Source: Streptomyces cellulosae (GTDB lineage: Bacteria; Actinomycetota; Actinomycetes; Streptomycetales; Streptomycetaceae). Taken from it: a stretch of DNA of 64,000 nucleotides. The notes under the pieces are model-generated. The model was not told the DNA's origin. It searched no databases and saw only the letters and a program-made list of their open reading frames with translations. How positions within the stretch are numbered: the first letter of the stretch is position 1; each line of letters starts with the position of its first letter. Below are positions 25,583 through 34,398 of this stretch, piece by piece. The DNA lies in the NCBI RefSeq assembly GCF_000721105.1, contig NZ_JOEV01000012.1:1-64000 (forward strand). Direction: 5' to 3'. Both the position numbers and the translations under genes were made by a program.

Positions 25583-26830
25583 TTACCCAGCCTGGGCGGG
25601 GGTCAGACAGTCCCGCGACAGGACTCTGGCCAGCGCCTCCACCACCTCGGAGGCGTACTCCCCGGGCCCGGCCAGGCGCAGCTCCTCCAAGGCCGTCAGC
25701 GGCCCGCCGGGACCGGCGTCGCGGGCCTTCTCCTCGTACGCGTTGACGGCCCGCACGATCCGCGCCTCGACCGGTTGCTCCGCGCAGGGGTCGGCCTGCC
25801 GCTCCACGACCGCCGCCACCTGGGAGTTCACCCCGGTCTGCCGGACCACGGCCCCGCCGAGCAGGGCGATGCGCCGTTGCTCCGCCTGGGGCAGTACGGC
25901 GGTGGCGCCCGCCGGTACCGGGTCCACGAGGCTCAGCTGGCCGATGTCGTGCATGAGGGCCGCGTACTCCAGGACGGTGAGCTCCGGCCCGGAAAGCCCC
26001 AGGTCCCGCCCGACGGCGAGGCTGAGCGCGGCGACGCGGCGGGCGTGCCCGGTCGGGGTGTACCCGGCGATCTCGGTGGCCCGGGCGAGGGAGGTGATGG
26101 TCTGCCGGTAGGTGGCCCGGACGGCCGCGTACCGCCGGAAGGAGAGCTGGGTGAGCAGCAGCGGCAGCGAGAACACGGGCACCGCCCACAGCCCGACGAC
26201 GGCCACCGCGAGCGCCATCACGGCCCCGGTCGCGCACACCGCGGTCCCGATCCCGAGCAGCGCCCGCAGCTCGTCCCGCAGCAACGGGCCGAACGGCCAC
26301 CGGGTGCGGGAGTGGGCCAGCGCGGCGGCGAGCACGGCGTCGCACAGCGCGGTGAGGGAGAGCAGCGCCACCAGCAACAGGGCGTACGCGGGGCCGCCCC
26401 ACTCCCGGAACGCTCCCTGGCCGCACAGGGGTTGGAAGCACACGGCGGCGAATCCGACGGTGAGGACCCGCCGGGCCAGATGGTCGAGGGCCGGGCCCCG
26501 CCCGCGCGCGATGTGCGGCACGCTGCCGAGGAGGGCGGCGGCGAGTACGACGGCGACGACCTGGAAGACACCGTGCCGCGTCGGCTGTCCGGCGTCCGCC
26601 CCGAGCAGGGCGTACGACAGCGCCCCGGCGGCGGCGAGCGGCGCGGCCTCCCTGGCCCGGGCGCCGGTCCACCCGGTGAGCTCACCGACGGTGACCAGTA
26701 CGCCGAAGGCGAGGGCGACGCCGCGTTGGTCGAGGCCGCTCCAGAGGGTGACGGCGAGGGAGAGGGCGGCGAGGCCACCGGCGGCGGCGTGGACGAGGGT
26801 GAGCGGCGACAGGAGCCGGTGCGGGTTCAC
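25583..26830 (-). CDS. Membrane protein with degenerate HD domain
   Basis: The 415-residue protein has about seven to eight hydrophobic segments (residues 10-215), followed by an HD-superfamily domain: GYTPTGHARRVAALSLAVGRDLG and AALMHDIGQLSL (about 289-300). Compared with its upstream partner it lacks the GYP motif and the later His residues, so catalytic activity is doubtful. GTG 26830 overlaps the partner's stop (GTGA), implying coupled synthesis and perhaps a heteromeric sensor. No ligand can be inferred. Confidence 0.8.
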   Translation of the reverse strand: MNPHRLLSPLTLVHAAAGGLAALSLAVTLWSGLDQRGVALAFGVLVTVGELTGWTGARAREAAPLAAAGALSYALLGADAGQPTRHGVFQVVAVVLAAALLGSVPHIARGRGPALDHLARRVLTVGFAAVCFQPLCGQGAFREWGGPAYALLLVALLSLTALCDAVLAAALAHSRTRWPFGPLLRDELRALLGIGTAVCATGAVMALAVAVVGLWAVPVFSLPLLLTQLSFRRYAAVRATYRQTITSLARATEIAGYTPTGHARRVAALSLAVGRDLGLSGPELTVLEYAALMHDIGQLSLVDPVPAGATAVLPQAEQRRIALLGGAVVRQTGVNSQVAAVVERQADPCAEQPVEARIVRAVNAYEEKARDAGPGGPLTALEELRLAGPGEYASEVVEALARVLSRDCLTPAQAG

Positions 26831-28134
26831 AGGCGCGCCTCCGGCTGACTGGGGGTCGCCGGGCGGGGAGGCGGCGGGTGGGCCTCGTCGGCGGTCACGG
26901 CCGGGTGCCAGCCGTGTCTGGCCACCGCCCGGACGAAGGCCTCCACCATCAGCGGGTCGAACTGCGTACCCGCGCACCGCTGGAGCTCCTCCAGGGCCAC
27001 CGGCACGGGCCGGGCTCGCCGGTAGCACCGGGTGGACGTCATCGCGTCGAACGCGTCGGCGACGGCCACCACCCGTGCGGACTCCGGGATCTGGCCACCC
27101 GTCAGTCCGTACGGATAGCCGCTGCCGTCCAGCCGCTCGTGGTGGTGCAGGACGGCCGCCCGGGCCTCTCCGAGGAAGGAGATCCCGCGCACCATCTCGT
27201 GCCCGTACTCGGGATGCAGCTCGATCACCCGCCGTTCCTCGGCGGTCAGCGGCCCGTCCTTGCGCAGCAGCCGGGTGGGCACGCCCAGCTTGCCCACGTC
27301 GTGCAGGATCCCGGCGAACCGCAGCATCTCGACGCGCTCGTCCGGCATCCCCAGTTCCCGCGCGATCATCATCGAGGCCTGTCCGACCCGCTCGCTGTGT
27401 CCGCGGGTGTACCCGTCCTTGATGTCGACGGCCTGCACGAGCGCCCGGATGGTCGCCTGGTGGGCGGCGCGCTCCCGGTGGTACTGGGCGAACACCCACC
27501 AGGACACACACATCGGCAGCAGCACGAGCAGCGCGGCGACCGGGCCGTAAGGACTGCGCCACAGCACGGCCATCATCAGCCCGGCCAGCCCGTGCACGGC
27601 GACCGGGGCGAGGGAGCGCAGGAAGAGCCCGCGCCAGGCCCGTCGTACGGGAACGCGCTCCGCGAGGGTCAGGATCCCCCCGTCCAGCACGCTCAGCACC
27701 AGGCAGAACGCCAGCACCGCGGCCCCGGCCGGGGCGAGCGCGTACGGGAAGTCGGAGTCGGCGACGGTGTCCTGCCCGCCCAGCGCCCCGTGCACCCGCG
27801 CGGCCGCCCACACGCCGACGACGAGCTGCGCCGCCCGCCACACCCGCCGCAGCCACCGCGGCCGCTGCTCGACCGGAGACAGCAGCGCGCCCGGCAGCAC
27901 GACCAGCGCGGCGGCCGACGGGGGGAGCAGAAAGGCCCCGGCGAGAAGGACGGGGTAGAAGGTGCCGGCGAACCGCCATCGGGCGGCGGCCTGCTCGCAG
28001 CCGGCGTACAGCCCGGCCAGCAGGAACACCGCCCACCAGGGCGTCCGCGCGCTCGGCTGCGGGGACAGGCAGAGCAGTGCGAGGACGACGACACAGGCGA
28101 CGTACGCACGGGCCCGTGCCGGTACCGCCTCCAT
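26827..28134 (-). CDS. Membrane HD-GYP domain protein, probable cyclic-dinucleotide phosphodiesterase
   Basis: The 435-residue protein has an N-terminal membrane region (about eight segments, residues 8-200) and a complete HD-GYP domain: RGHSERVG, ILHDVGKLGVP (about 277), HPEYGHEM, HHHERLDGSGYPYGL (about 330-344) and DAFDAMTSTRCYR. HD-GYP proteins hydrolyse c-di-GMP, which controls the timing of sporulation in Streptomyces. ATG 28134 or the adjacent GTG 28137 follows GGGGAGGGG. It is cotranscribed with the degenerate HD protein. Confidence 0.88.
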   Translation of the reverse strand: MEAVPARARAYVACVVVLALLCLSPQPSARTPWWAVFLLAGLYAGCEQAAARWRFAGTFYPVLLAGAFLLPPSAAALVVLPGALLSPVEQRPRWLRRVWRAAQLVVGVWAAARVHGALGGQDTVADSDFPYALAPAGAAVLAFCLVLSVLDGGILTLAERVPVRRAWRGLFLRSLAPVAVHGLAGLMMAVLWRSPYGPVAALLVLLPMCVSWWVFAQYHRERAAHQATIRALVQAVDIKDGYTRGHSERVGQASMMIARELGMPDERVEMLRFAGILHDVGKLGVPTRLLRKDGPLTAEERRVIELHPEYGHEMVRGISFLGEARAAVLHHHERLDGSGYPYGLTGGQIPESARVVAVADAFDAMTSTRCYRRARPVPVALEELQRCAGTQFDPLMVEAFVRAVARHGWHPAVTADEAHPPPPRPATPSQPEARL

Positions 28135-28265
28135 CACGCCCCTCCCCGGCCGTGCCTGCTCAGGGTCCGGAGCCTAGGACGGCAGGAGGGGGAAGCGCGG
28201 GCTTATGACCGGCGGGTTAGCACGTTCGAGTGACGGCAGCCCGCCGCCCGTGTCCGGCCGGGAGT

Positions 28266-28568
28266 TCAGGACTCCTGCGGAGCGGCGGTCACGTCGTGAT
28301 CGGGAACGGTCTGCCCGGAGCGGATCAGGTCGAGCCGTCCCAGCACCTTGGAGCGCAGGTCGCTCGGCACGTCGTCATGCCCGCAGCACCGCTTGACCAG
28401 CTTCTTCACGGCCTCCTCGAGGCCGTACTTCTCCAGGCACGGCGAGCACTCCGTGAAGTGCTGCTTGAACTTGTCGCGATCGACATCCGGCATCTCACTG
28501 TCGAGAAACTCGTAGAGATGATCGAGTACCTCACTGCAGTCCGTCTCGTGCGGCTCTCCGCAGCTCAT
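28266..28568 (-). CDS. rsrA: Zinc-binding anti-sigma factor RsrA
   Basis: This 100-residue redox-sensitive anti-sigma factor holds SigR inactive in reducing conditions. The zinc-binding set is intact: Cys11, and His37-x3-Cys41-x2-Cys44 (HFTECSPC). Cys3, Cys61 and Cys62 of the S. coelicolor protein are also kept. Disulfide stress oxidises the thiols, releases zinc and frees SigR. Its ATG (28568) overlaps the sigR TGA (ATGA), giving coupled stoichiometry. Confidence 0.97.
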   Translation of the reverse strand: MSCGEPHETDCSEVLDHLYEFLDSEMPDVDRDKFKQHFTECSPCLEKYGLEEAVKKLVKRCCGHDDVPSDLRSKVLGRLDLIRSGQTVPDHDVTAAPQES

Positions 28569-29248
28569 GAGCCCGAACCTTTCGCTTCGTTCGACTCTCC
28601 GGCACCGGCCGGAACCAGTCCGCGCTCACGCGCGTAGTCCTCGAGCATGCCGCGCAGTTGACGACGGCCCCGGTGCAGCCGGGACATCACCGTACCGATG
28701 GGTGTCCCCATGATGTCCGCGATCTCCTTGTACGCAAAGCCCTCTACGTCGGCGAGATAGACGGCGATGCGGAATTCCTCGGGGATCGCCTGAAGTGCTT
28801 CCTTCACGTCCGAGTCGGGCAGGTGGTCGAGCGCCTGCGCCTCCGCGGAGCGCAGACCGGTCGACATGTGCGACTCGGCGCGGGCCAGCTGCCAGTCCTC
28901 GATCTCCTCGGCCGCGGAGCGCTGGGGTTCGCGCTGCTTCTTGCGGTACGAGTTGATGAAGGTGTTGGTGAGGATCCGGTACAGCCATGCCTTGAGGTTG
29001 GTGCCCTCACGGAACTGGTGGAAGGACGCGTACGCCTTGGCGTACGTCTCCTGCACCAGGTCCTCGGCGTCGGCCGGGTTGCGCGTCATGCGCAGGGCGG
29101 CCGAGTACATCTGGTCGAGGAACTCGAGGGCGTCCCGCTCGAAGCGCGCCGTGCGCTCGGCTGTGGACTCCGCACTCGTGCCCCGGCCCTCGGGCTGCTC
29201 CGCCTGGCCGTGTTCGGTCCCTGCGTCGGTACCGGTGACCGGACCCAC
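28565..29248 (-). CDS. sigR: ECF sigma factor SigR (thiol-oxidative stress)
   Basis: The 227-residue ECF sigma factor has region 2 ([30 protein letters not shown]...[20 protein letters not shown]) and region 4 ([33 protein letters not shown]). It drives thioredoxin, mycothiol, protease and ribosome-related genes under disulfide stress. GTG 29248 ([10 protein letters not shown]) gives the standard form. The frame stays open to an ATG at 29413, adding exactly 55 residues, which equals the extension of the unstable sigma-R-prime isoform described in S. coelicolor. The transcript from the upstream SigR-type promoter (29472-29499) would include that start. rsrA follows with a 4-bp overlap. Confidence 0.97.
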   Translation of the reverse strand: MGPVTGTDAGTEHGQAEQPEGRGTSAESTAERTARFERDALEFLDQMYSAALRMTRNPADAEDLVQETYAKAYASFHQFREGTNLKAWLYRILTNTFINSYRKKQREPQRSAAEEIEDWQLARAESHMSTGLRSAEAQALDHLPDSDVKEALQAIPEEFRIAVYLADVEGFAYKEIADIMGTPIGTVMSRLHRGRRQLRGMLEDYARERGLVPAGAGESNEAKGSGS

Positions 29249-29413
29249 CTCCTCAAGATTCCGGACGGGACCGAGACCGGTCCCGCCAGAATCGGAGGAT
29301 AGACGACGATCCGGTCCGCCCGCCGCCCGAATAGGGGCGGCCTTCGCCGCGTGCAGCACGGTCCAGTCCAAGTCGGCGCGGCTTGTGCGACTCGGGCAGT
29401 AGGTCGAACCCAT
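29249..29413 (-). other. N-terminal extension encoding the longer SigR isoform
   Basis: In frame with sigR, from ATG 29413 to the base before GTG 29248: 55 codons starting [17 protein letters not shown]. It begins about 50 bases after the predicted start of the SigR-dependent transcript. In S. coelicolor the corresponding induced isoform is degraded by ClpP proteases, giving a self-limiting response. Confidence 0.75.
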
Positions 29414-29471
29414 GCGGCAGACTTCCTCTCCACGACGGTGGGCGCTGGGGCTTCAGCACTTCTGTCCGCCT

Positions 29472-29499
29472 CAACAGAGGGCTCGTCCGCAACATTCCC
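29472..29499 (-). promoter_or_regulatory. SigR-dependent autoregulatory promoter of sigR
   Basis: On the minus strand GGGAAT (29499-29494) and GTTG (29475-29472) are separated by 18 bases, the SigR consensus. It lies upstream of ATG 29413, so SigR-made transcripts encode the long isoform. Confidence 0.9.
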
Positions 29500-29505
29500 G
29501 GGCCG

Positions 29506-30207
29506 TCACCCCAGTGACCCGGCCCACTCCGCAACCGCGTCAGTGACGATCGCCACTGCCTCTTCCTGGCTGAGCTCCGCCTTCTTCGGTACGCCGAAGC
29601 CGTGATCGGCGTACGGCACCTCGACCAGGTCGTAGGCCCCCTCCGGGAACTCCTCCGGCCTGCCGAACGGGTCGTTCCCCCCTTGGACCACCAGGGTGGG
29701 CACCCCCGCCCCGAGCAGCTCCTGGGCGCGGGACTTCTCCGGCCTGCCCGGCGGGTGCAGCGGGAAACTCAGGGCGAGGACGGCGTGCGCGCCCAGCTCG
29801 GTGGCCGTACGGCAGGCCACCCGGGCCCCGGCGCTGCGCCCGCCGGAGATCACCGGGAGGCCGGGGCGGACGAGGGCGGGCCAGATGCCCCGCCACCCCA
29901 CGTCGAGGGTCTTCGGCGCGGGCGCCACCTTCTTGCCCGCCACCCGCCAGGGCTGCTCGACGAGGGCCACGGTCACTCCGTGCTCCGGGAGGGTACGGGC
30001 GAGCGCCTGGAGGTCGCGGGCCCCGATGCCGCCCCCGGCGCCGTGGCTGACGGCCAGGACCAGCCGTGCCTTCTTCGCCCGGTGCCAGGTGACGCGGGCG
30101 GTTCCGGCGGCCGTCTCGACGGGCTGGGCGGTCCCGACGGTCTCGGTAGTCGCGGCAGTCTCAGCGGTCTCGGCGGTCTCGGCGGTCTCGGTGATGTCTT
30201 TGCTCAC
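29506..30207 (-). CDS. Alpha/beta hydrolase, KANL3/Tex30-like
   Basis: The 233-residue protein has the Tex30/KANL3-type hydrolase core: VSHGAGGGIGA (about residue 55), SGGRSAGARVACRTA with the nucleophile Ser in GGRSAG (about 124), VVQGGNDPFG (Asp) and YADHGFG (His). An N-terminal tail (ETAETAETAETAATTETVGTA) is encoded by a short-period repeat at about 30120-30195 and is probably disordered. GTG 30207 lies one base after the stop of the SRAP gene, so the pair is cotranscribed. Substrate unknown. Confidence 0.82.
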   Translation of the reverse strand: MSKDITETAETAETAETAATTETVGTAQPVETAAGTARVTWHRAKKARLVLAVSHGAGGGIGARDLQALARTLPEHGVTVALVEQPWRVAGKKVAPAPKTLDVGWRGIWPALVRPGLPVISGGRSAGARVACRTATELGAHAVLALSFPLHPPGRPEKSRAQELLGAGVPTLVVQGGNDPFGRPEEFPEGAYDLVEVPYADHGFGVPKKAELSQEEAVAIVTDAVAEWAGSLG

Positions 30208-30208
30208 G

Positions 30209-31024
30209 TCAGAAGAGTGTGCCCTCTTCGGGCCCCTCCAGCTCCTTCAGCAGTTCCGGCCCGTTGTTGCGGACGTTGCTGACCGCGGTGGTGACGGGGT
30301 ACGCCCGCATCAGCCCGGGCGGCGGCGGGTCGAGCAGCTCGCGCAGGTCCTCGGGGTCCGTGCGGGCCGGGTCGAGCCAGGCGTCCCAGCGGTCGGGCGT
30401 GAGCATCAGCGGCATCCGGGGGTGGATGTCGGTCAGCGTGTACGGGCCCTCGGCGGGCGCCACGGCCAGCGGTGTCTTCTCCGCCTCGGTGGTGATCACG
30501 GAGCAGGTCACCCACCAGGCCTGCGGATGGTCGTCCGGCAGCGTCCTGTCCCGCCAGAACTCGTACAGCCCGGCCATCGCGAACACCGAGCCGTCGGCGG
30601 GGAGGACGAAGTAGGGCTGCTTGCGCGGCCGCTTCTTCTTCCCCTCGGTCTCCAGTTCCCGCTCCTGCTTGCCGGTGACCCACTCGTAGTAGCCGTCGGC
30701 GGGGATGATGCAGCGCCGGGCGGCGAAGGCCCGCCGGTACGACGGCTTCTCGTGCACCGTCTCCGCGCGCGCGTTGATCATCCGGGCGCCGCCCTCGGGG
30801 GTCTTCGCCCAGCTCGGCACCAGGCCCCACTTCAGCTTCCGCAGCTGCCGAACCGGCCTCGGCTCGTCCGCGTCCTTCAGAGGGCGGTCGAGAACGGCGT
30901 AGACGTCCTTGGTCGGGGCCACGTTGTAGTCGGGTGCCAGGGTCTCCTCGGGATCCCACTTCTCGACCTCAAAGATTCCTGCGAGATCCTCGGCCCCACG
31001 ACTGGCTGCATACCGTCCGCACAT
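30209..31024 (-). CDS. SRAP-domain protein (SOS response-associated peptidase, YedK/HMCES)
   Basis: The 271-residue protein starts MCGRYA, and the start is fixed by the need for Cys2, which becomes N-terminal after Met removal and forms a thiazolidine crosslink with abasic sites in single-stranded DNA. Other conserved residues are visible: NVAPT (about 37), WGLVPSWAK, INARAETV, IPADGYYEW with the catalytic Glu, and HPRMPLML near 200. Length is normal. The frame is open to 31090 but only the MCGRY start makes biochemical sense. It is divergent from the M50-like gene. Confidence 0.93.
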   Translation of the reverse strand: MCGRYAASRGAEDLAGIFEVEKWDPEETLAPDYNVAPTKDVYAVLDRPLKDADEPRPVRQLRKLKWGLVPSWAKTPEGGARMINARAETVHEKPSYRRAFAARRCIIPADGYYEWVTGKQERELETEGKKKRPRKQPYFVLPADGSVFAMAGLYEFWRDRTLPDDHPQAWWVTCSVITTEAEKTPLAVAPAEGPYTLTDIHPRMPLMLTPDRWDAWLDPARTDPEDLRELLDPPPPGLMRAYPVTTAVSNVRNNGPELLKELEGPEEGTLF

Positions 31025-31074
31025 ACGTGCCACACTGCCAGATTCGACGAGACCCATGGGAGCCACTGCCGAAC

Positions 31075-31797
31075 ATGCAAAGCATCGCATCCGAATCGCT
31101 CGCGTCCCTCTGGGACGAGATCTTCGGCAGCCAGCCCGACCCCGATCTGTGGGTGGTGCTCGCGACCCTCGTCGCCGCGGTCGCCGCGGTCGTCCCGCAC
31201 GCCGTGTGGCGCGTCGCCCGCAACGCCATCACCATCGCCCACGAGGGCGGCCACGGCCTGATCGCGCTGCTCACCGGCCGCACCCTCACCGGCATACGGC
31301 TGCACTCCGACACCAGCGGACTGACCGTCAGCCGGGGCAAGCCGCACGGCATCGGCATGATCCTCACAGCCGCCGCCGGCTACACCGCTCCCCCGCTCCT
31401 CGGCCTCGGCGGCGCCGCCCTGCTCGCCACCGGCCACATCACGGCCCTGCTGTGGCTGGCCAGCGCCCTCCTGGTGGCGATGCTGCTGATGATCCGCAAC
31501 GCCTACGGCGCCCTCACCGTGCTCCTCACCGGCGGCACGTTCGTGATCGTCTCCTGGCTGACGGGCCCTCAGGTCCAGGCGGCGTTCGCGTACGCGGTGG
31601 TCTGGTTCCTGCTGCTCGGCGGCGTGCGCCCGGCGTTCGAACTGCAGGCCAAGCGGTCGCGCGGCGGCGCGGGCGACTCGGACGCGGACCAGTTGTCCCG
31701 GCTGACCCATGTCCCGGCGGGGATGTGGCTGTTTCTGTTCCATGCGGTGAGCCTGTGCTCGCTGATAGGCGGGGGGCGCTGGCTGCTGGAGGTGTGA
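31075..31797 (+). CDS. M50-like membrane protease family protein
   Basis: The 240-residue protein has about six hydrophobic segments and the zinc-protease motif HEGGH (about residue 57, in AITIAHEGGHGLIALLTGR), placed in a membrane helix as in M50/M50B site-2-like proteases. A second motif is not obvious, so proteolytic activity is inferred. ATG 31075 (MQSIASESLASL) is chosen as the first Met before the first membrane segment. It is divergent from the SRAP gene (50 bp apart) and upstream of aroA. Confidence 0.82.
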   Translation: MQSIASESLASLWDEIFGSQPDPDLWVVLATLVAAVAAVVPHAVWRVARNAITIAHEGGHGLIALLTGRTLTGIRLHSDTSGLTVSRGKPHGIGMILTAAAGYTAPPLLGLGGAALLATGHITALLWLASALLVAMLLMIRNAYGALTVLLTGGTFVIVSWLTGPQVQAAFAYAVVWFLLLGGVRPAFELQAKRSRGGAGDSDADQLSRLTHVPAGMWLFLFHAVSLCSLIGGGRWLLEV

Positions 31798-31809
31798 CCT
31801 GCGTGTGAC

Positions 31810-31876
31810 CAGCGCCCACGCGCGCGGGGCCGCGTCGACGGGCGGCTTCAGCCCGGGGAGCGACCAGCCACAACGC
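31810..31876. repeat. Dispersed intergenic element, copy 2
   Basis: This spacer between the M50-like gene and aroA contains GCGCGGGGCCGCGTCGAC, then GGCGGCTTCAGCC and GAGCGACCAGCCACAACG. The order and sequence match the element at 24401-24475. Confidence 0.6.
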
Positions 31877-31916
31877 TCCCGCACCGGCGGCACCGCCTCC
31901 TTATAAAGTGGGACCC

Positions 31917-33233
31917 ATGGCCCCGAACGACGTACACACCGCCCTCTGGCCCGCCCCGCACGCGAGCGGAGCCGTCGACGCGACGGTCCACGTGCCGGGG
32001 TCCAAGTCGGTCACCAACCGGGCACTCGTGCTCGCCGCGCTCGCGAGCGAACCCGGCTGGCTGCGCCGCCCCCTGCGCTCCCGCGACACCCTTCTGATGG
32101 CCGGCGCCCTGCGCACCATGGGCGTCGGCATCGAGGAGGGCGTCGGCCCCGACGGCACCGGTGAGACCTGGCGTGTGCTGCCGGCCGGCCTGTTCGGCCC
32201 GGCCACCGTCGACGTCGGCAACGCCGGCACGGTGATGCGTTTCCTGCCGCCGGTCGCGACGCTCGCCGACGGCCCCATCCGCTTCGACGGCGACCCGAGG
32301 TCGTACGAGCGTCCCCTGACCGGTGTGATCGAGGCCCTGCGCGTCCTCGGCGCCCGCATCGACGACGACGCTCGCGGCGCGCTGCCGCTGACGGTCCACG
32401 GCTCGGGCGCCCTGGACGGCGGTCTGGTGGAGATCGACGCGTCCTCGTCCTCCCAGTTCGTCAGCGCCCTGCTGCTGTCCGCCCCCCGCTTCAACCAGGG
32501 CGTCGAGGTCCGCCACACCGGCTCCACGCTGCCCTCCATGCCGCACATCCGGATGACCGTCGACATGCTGCGCGCGGTCGGCGCCCAGGTGGACAGCCCG
32601 GAGTCGGGCGGTGAGCCGAACGTCTGGCGGGTCACCCCGGGCGCCCTCCTCGGCCGGGACCTGACGATCGAGCCGGACCTGTCGAACGCCCAGCCGTTCC
32701 TGGCCGCGGCCCTGGTGACCGGCGGCAAGGTCGTCGTCCCGGACTGGCCGGCCCGCACCACCCAGCCCGGCGACAGGCTGCGCGAGATCTTCACCGAAAT
32801 GGGCGGTTCCTGCGAACTGACCGAGTACGGCCTGGAGTTCACCGGTTCGGGTGCCATCCACGGCATCGACGTCGACCTGAGCGAGGTCGGCGAGCTGACC
32901 CCGGGCATCGCGGCGGTCGCGGCCCTCGCGGACTCCCCCTCCACCCTGCGGGGCGTGGCCCACCTCCGGCTGCACGAGACGGACCGGCTGGCCGCGCTCA
33001 CCAAGGAGATCAACGAGCTCGGCGGTGACGTCACGGAGTCGGCCGACGGTCTGCACATCCGGCCGCGCCCGCTGCACGGCGGGACCTTCCACACGTACGA
33101 GGACCACCGCATGGCGACGGCCGGCGCGATCATCGGCCTGGCGGTGAAGGGCGTACGGATCGAGAACGTGGCGACGACGGCGAAGACCCTCCCGGACTTC
33201 CCCGACCTGTGGACCGGGATGCTCGGGGCATAG
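31917..33233 (+). CDS. aroA: 3-phosphoshikimate 1-carboxyvinyltransferase (EPSP synthase)
   Basis: The 438-residue enzyme joins phosphoenolpyruvate to shikimate-3-phosphate in aromatic amino acid synthesis. The motifs are intact: [10 protein letters not shown] (about residue 25, substrate Lys and Arg), [12 protein letters not shown] (about 102) and [12 protein letters not shown] (about 355). There is no good Shine-Dalgarno. A TATAAA sequence (31900-31905) lies only 11 bases before the ATG, so the message may be nearly leaderless. GTG 31908 is an alternative start, 9 bases upstream in frame. It is followed after 16 bp by rsgA, suggesting an operon. Confidence 0.96.
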   Translation: MAPNDVHTALWPAPHASGAVDATVHVPGSKSVTNRALVLAALASEPGWLRRPLRSRDTLLMAGALRTMGVGIEEGVGPDGTGETWRVLPAGLFGPATVDVGNAGTVMRFLPPVATLADGPIRFDGDPRSYERPLTGVIEALRVLGARIDDDARGALPLTVHGSGALDGGLVEIDASSSSQFVSALLLSAPRFNQGVEVRHTGSTLPSMPHIRMTVDMLRAVGAQVDSPESGGEPNVWRVTPGALLGRDLTIEPDLSNAQPFLAAALVTGGKVVVPDWPARTTQPGDRLREIFTEMGGSCELTEYGLEFTGSGAIHGIDVDLSEVGELTPGIAAVAALADSPSTLRGVAHLRLHETDRLAALTKEINELGGDVTESADGLHIRPRPLHGGTFHTYEDHRMATAGAIIGLAVKGVRIENVATTAKTLPDFPDLWTGMLGA

Positions 33234-33249
33234 GTCCGGAGATCACGAC

Positions 33250-34260
33250 ATGCGCCGCTACGGCAAGCACACCGACGAGGACGACATCCGCTCCCGCCCC
33301 AACCGCAAGGGCAACCGGCCCCGGACCCACATCCGGCCCAAGCACGAGGACGCGGTCGAGGGCATGGTCCTCACCGTCGACCGGGGCCGTCTGACCTGCC
33401 TCGTCGACGGCCGGATCGTCATGGCGATGAAGGCCCGCGAGCTCGGCCGCAAGGCCGCGGTGGTCGGTGACCGGGTGGGCATCGTCGGCGACCTGACCGG
33501 CACCAAGGACACCCTCGCGCGGATCGTCCGCATCGAGGAGCGCACCTCCGTCCTGCGGCGCACGGCGGACGACGACGATCCGTACGAGCGCGTGGTCGTG
33601 GCCAACGCCGACCAGCTGGCCATCGTGACCGCCCTGGCCGATCCGGAACCCCGTCCGCGGCTCATCGACCGCTGCCTGGTGGCGGCGTTCGACGGCGGAC
33701 TGGAACCGTTGCTGGTGATGACCAAGTCGGACCTGGCCCCACCCGACAAGCTCCTGGAGCTGTACGGCGACCTGGACATCCCGTACCTCGTCACCAGCCG
33801 CGGGGAACTGGAGAACGGGGACGCGGCGGACCGGGTGCGGGAGCAACTGGACGGCAGGATCACGGCGTTCGTCGGTCACTCGGGCGTCGGCAAGACCACC
33901 CTGGTGAACGCGCTGGTCCCCGAGGACCGCCGCCGTCTCACCGGCCACGTGAACGCGGTGACGGGCCGCGGCCGGCACACCACCACCTCGGCGCTGGCGC
34001 TGCCGCTGGCGGGCGAGGGGGGTTGGGTGATCGACACCCCGGGCCTCAGGTCGTTCGGTCTGCACCACGTGGATCCGTCCCGGGTGATCCACGCCTTCCC
34101 CGACCTGGAGCCGGGCACCGAGGGCTGCCCGCGCGCGTGCAGCCACGACGAGCCGGACTGCGCGCTGGACCAGTGGGTGGCCGACGGCCACGCGGACCCG
34201 GCCCGCCTGTACTCACTGCGCCGGCTGCTGTCCACGAGGGAACGCACGGAAGGCGACTGA
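33250..34260 (+). CDS. rsgA: Ribosome small-subunit maturation GTPase RsgA
   Basis: The 336-residue protein is a circularly permuted GTPase that checks late 30S assembly. An N-terminal OB-fold (about residues 40-95) precedes the G4 motif MTKSD (about 158), the P-loop GHSGVGKTTLVN (about 214) and DTPG, then a C-terminal zinc region CPRACSHDEPDCAL (about 295). A basic N-terminal tail (MRRYGKHTDEDDIRSRPNRK) is usual in actinobacteria. It is probably cotranscribed with aroA. Confidence 0.95.
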   Translation: MRRYGKHTDEDDIRSRPNRKGNRPRTHIRPKHEDAVEGMVLTVDRGRLTCLVDGRIVMAMKARELGRKAAVVGDRVGIVGDLTGTKDTLARIVRIEERTSVLRRTADDDDPYERVVVANADQLAIVTALADPEPRPRLIDRCLVAAFDGGLEPLLVMTKSDLAPPDKLLELYGDLDIPYLVTSRGELENGDAADRVREQLDGRITAFVGHSGVGKTTLVNALVPEDRRRLTGHVNAVTGRGRHTTTSALALPLAGEGGWVIDTPGLRSFGLHHVDPSRVIHAFPDLEPGTEGCPRACSHDEPDCALDQWVADGHADPARLYSLRRLLSTRERTEGD

Positions 34261-34398
34261 CCTCCGCGTTGTTTGTCTCCACCCAGGACCGGTAAGGGCA
34301 TAATCGCACCGAGCCGGATCCAAGCCTGACCAGAGCCAGACAAAGCCAGACCAAAGGGTCCCAGGACCGGGACACGTGGACGTACGGGAGGACAGCAC

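Noticed and set aside
24636..26111. Large + strand frames over the TPR and HD genes
   Set aside because: Antisense to conserved domain-bearing genes; composition typical of shadow frames.
34261..34398. Guanidine riboswitch upstream of the SugE/Gdx-like exporter
   Set aside because: I compared the leader with the ykkC, mini-ykkC and type III cores as I remember them and found no matching motif; only AG/GACCA-type repeats are present.
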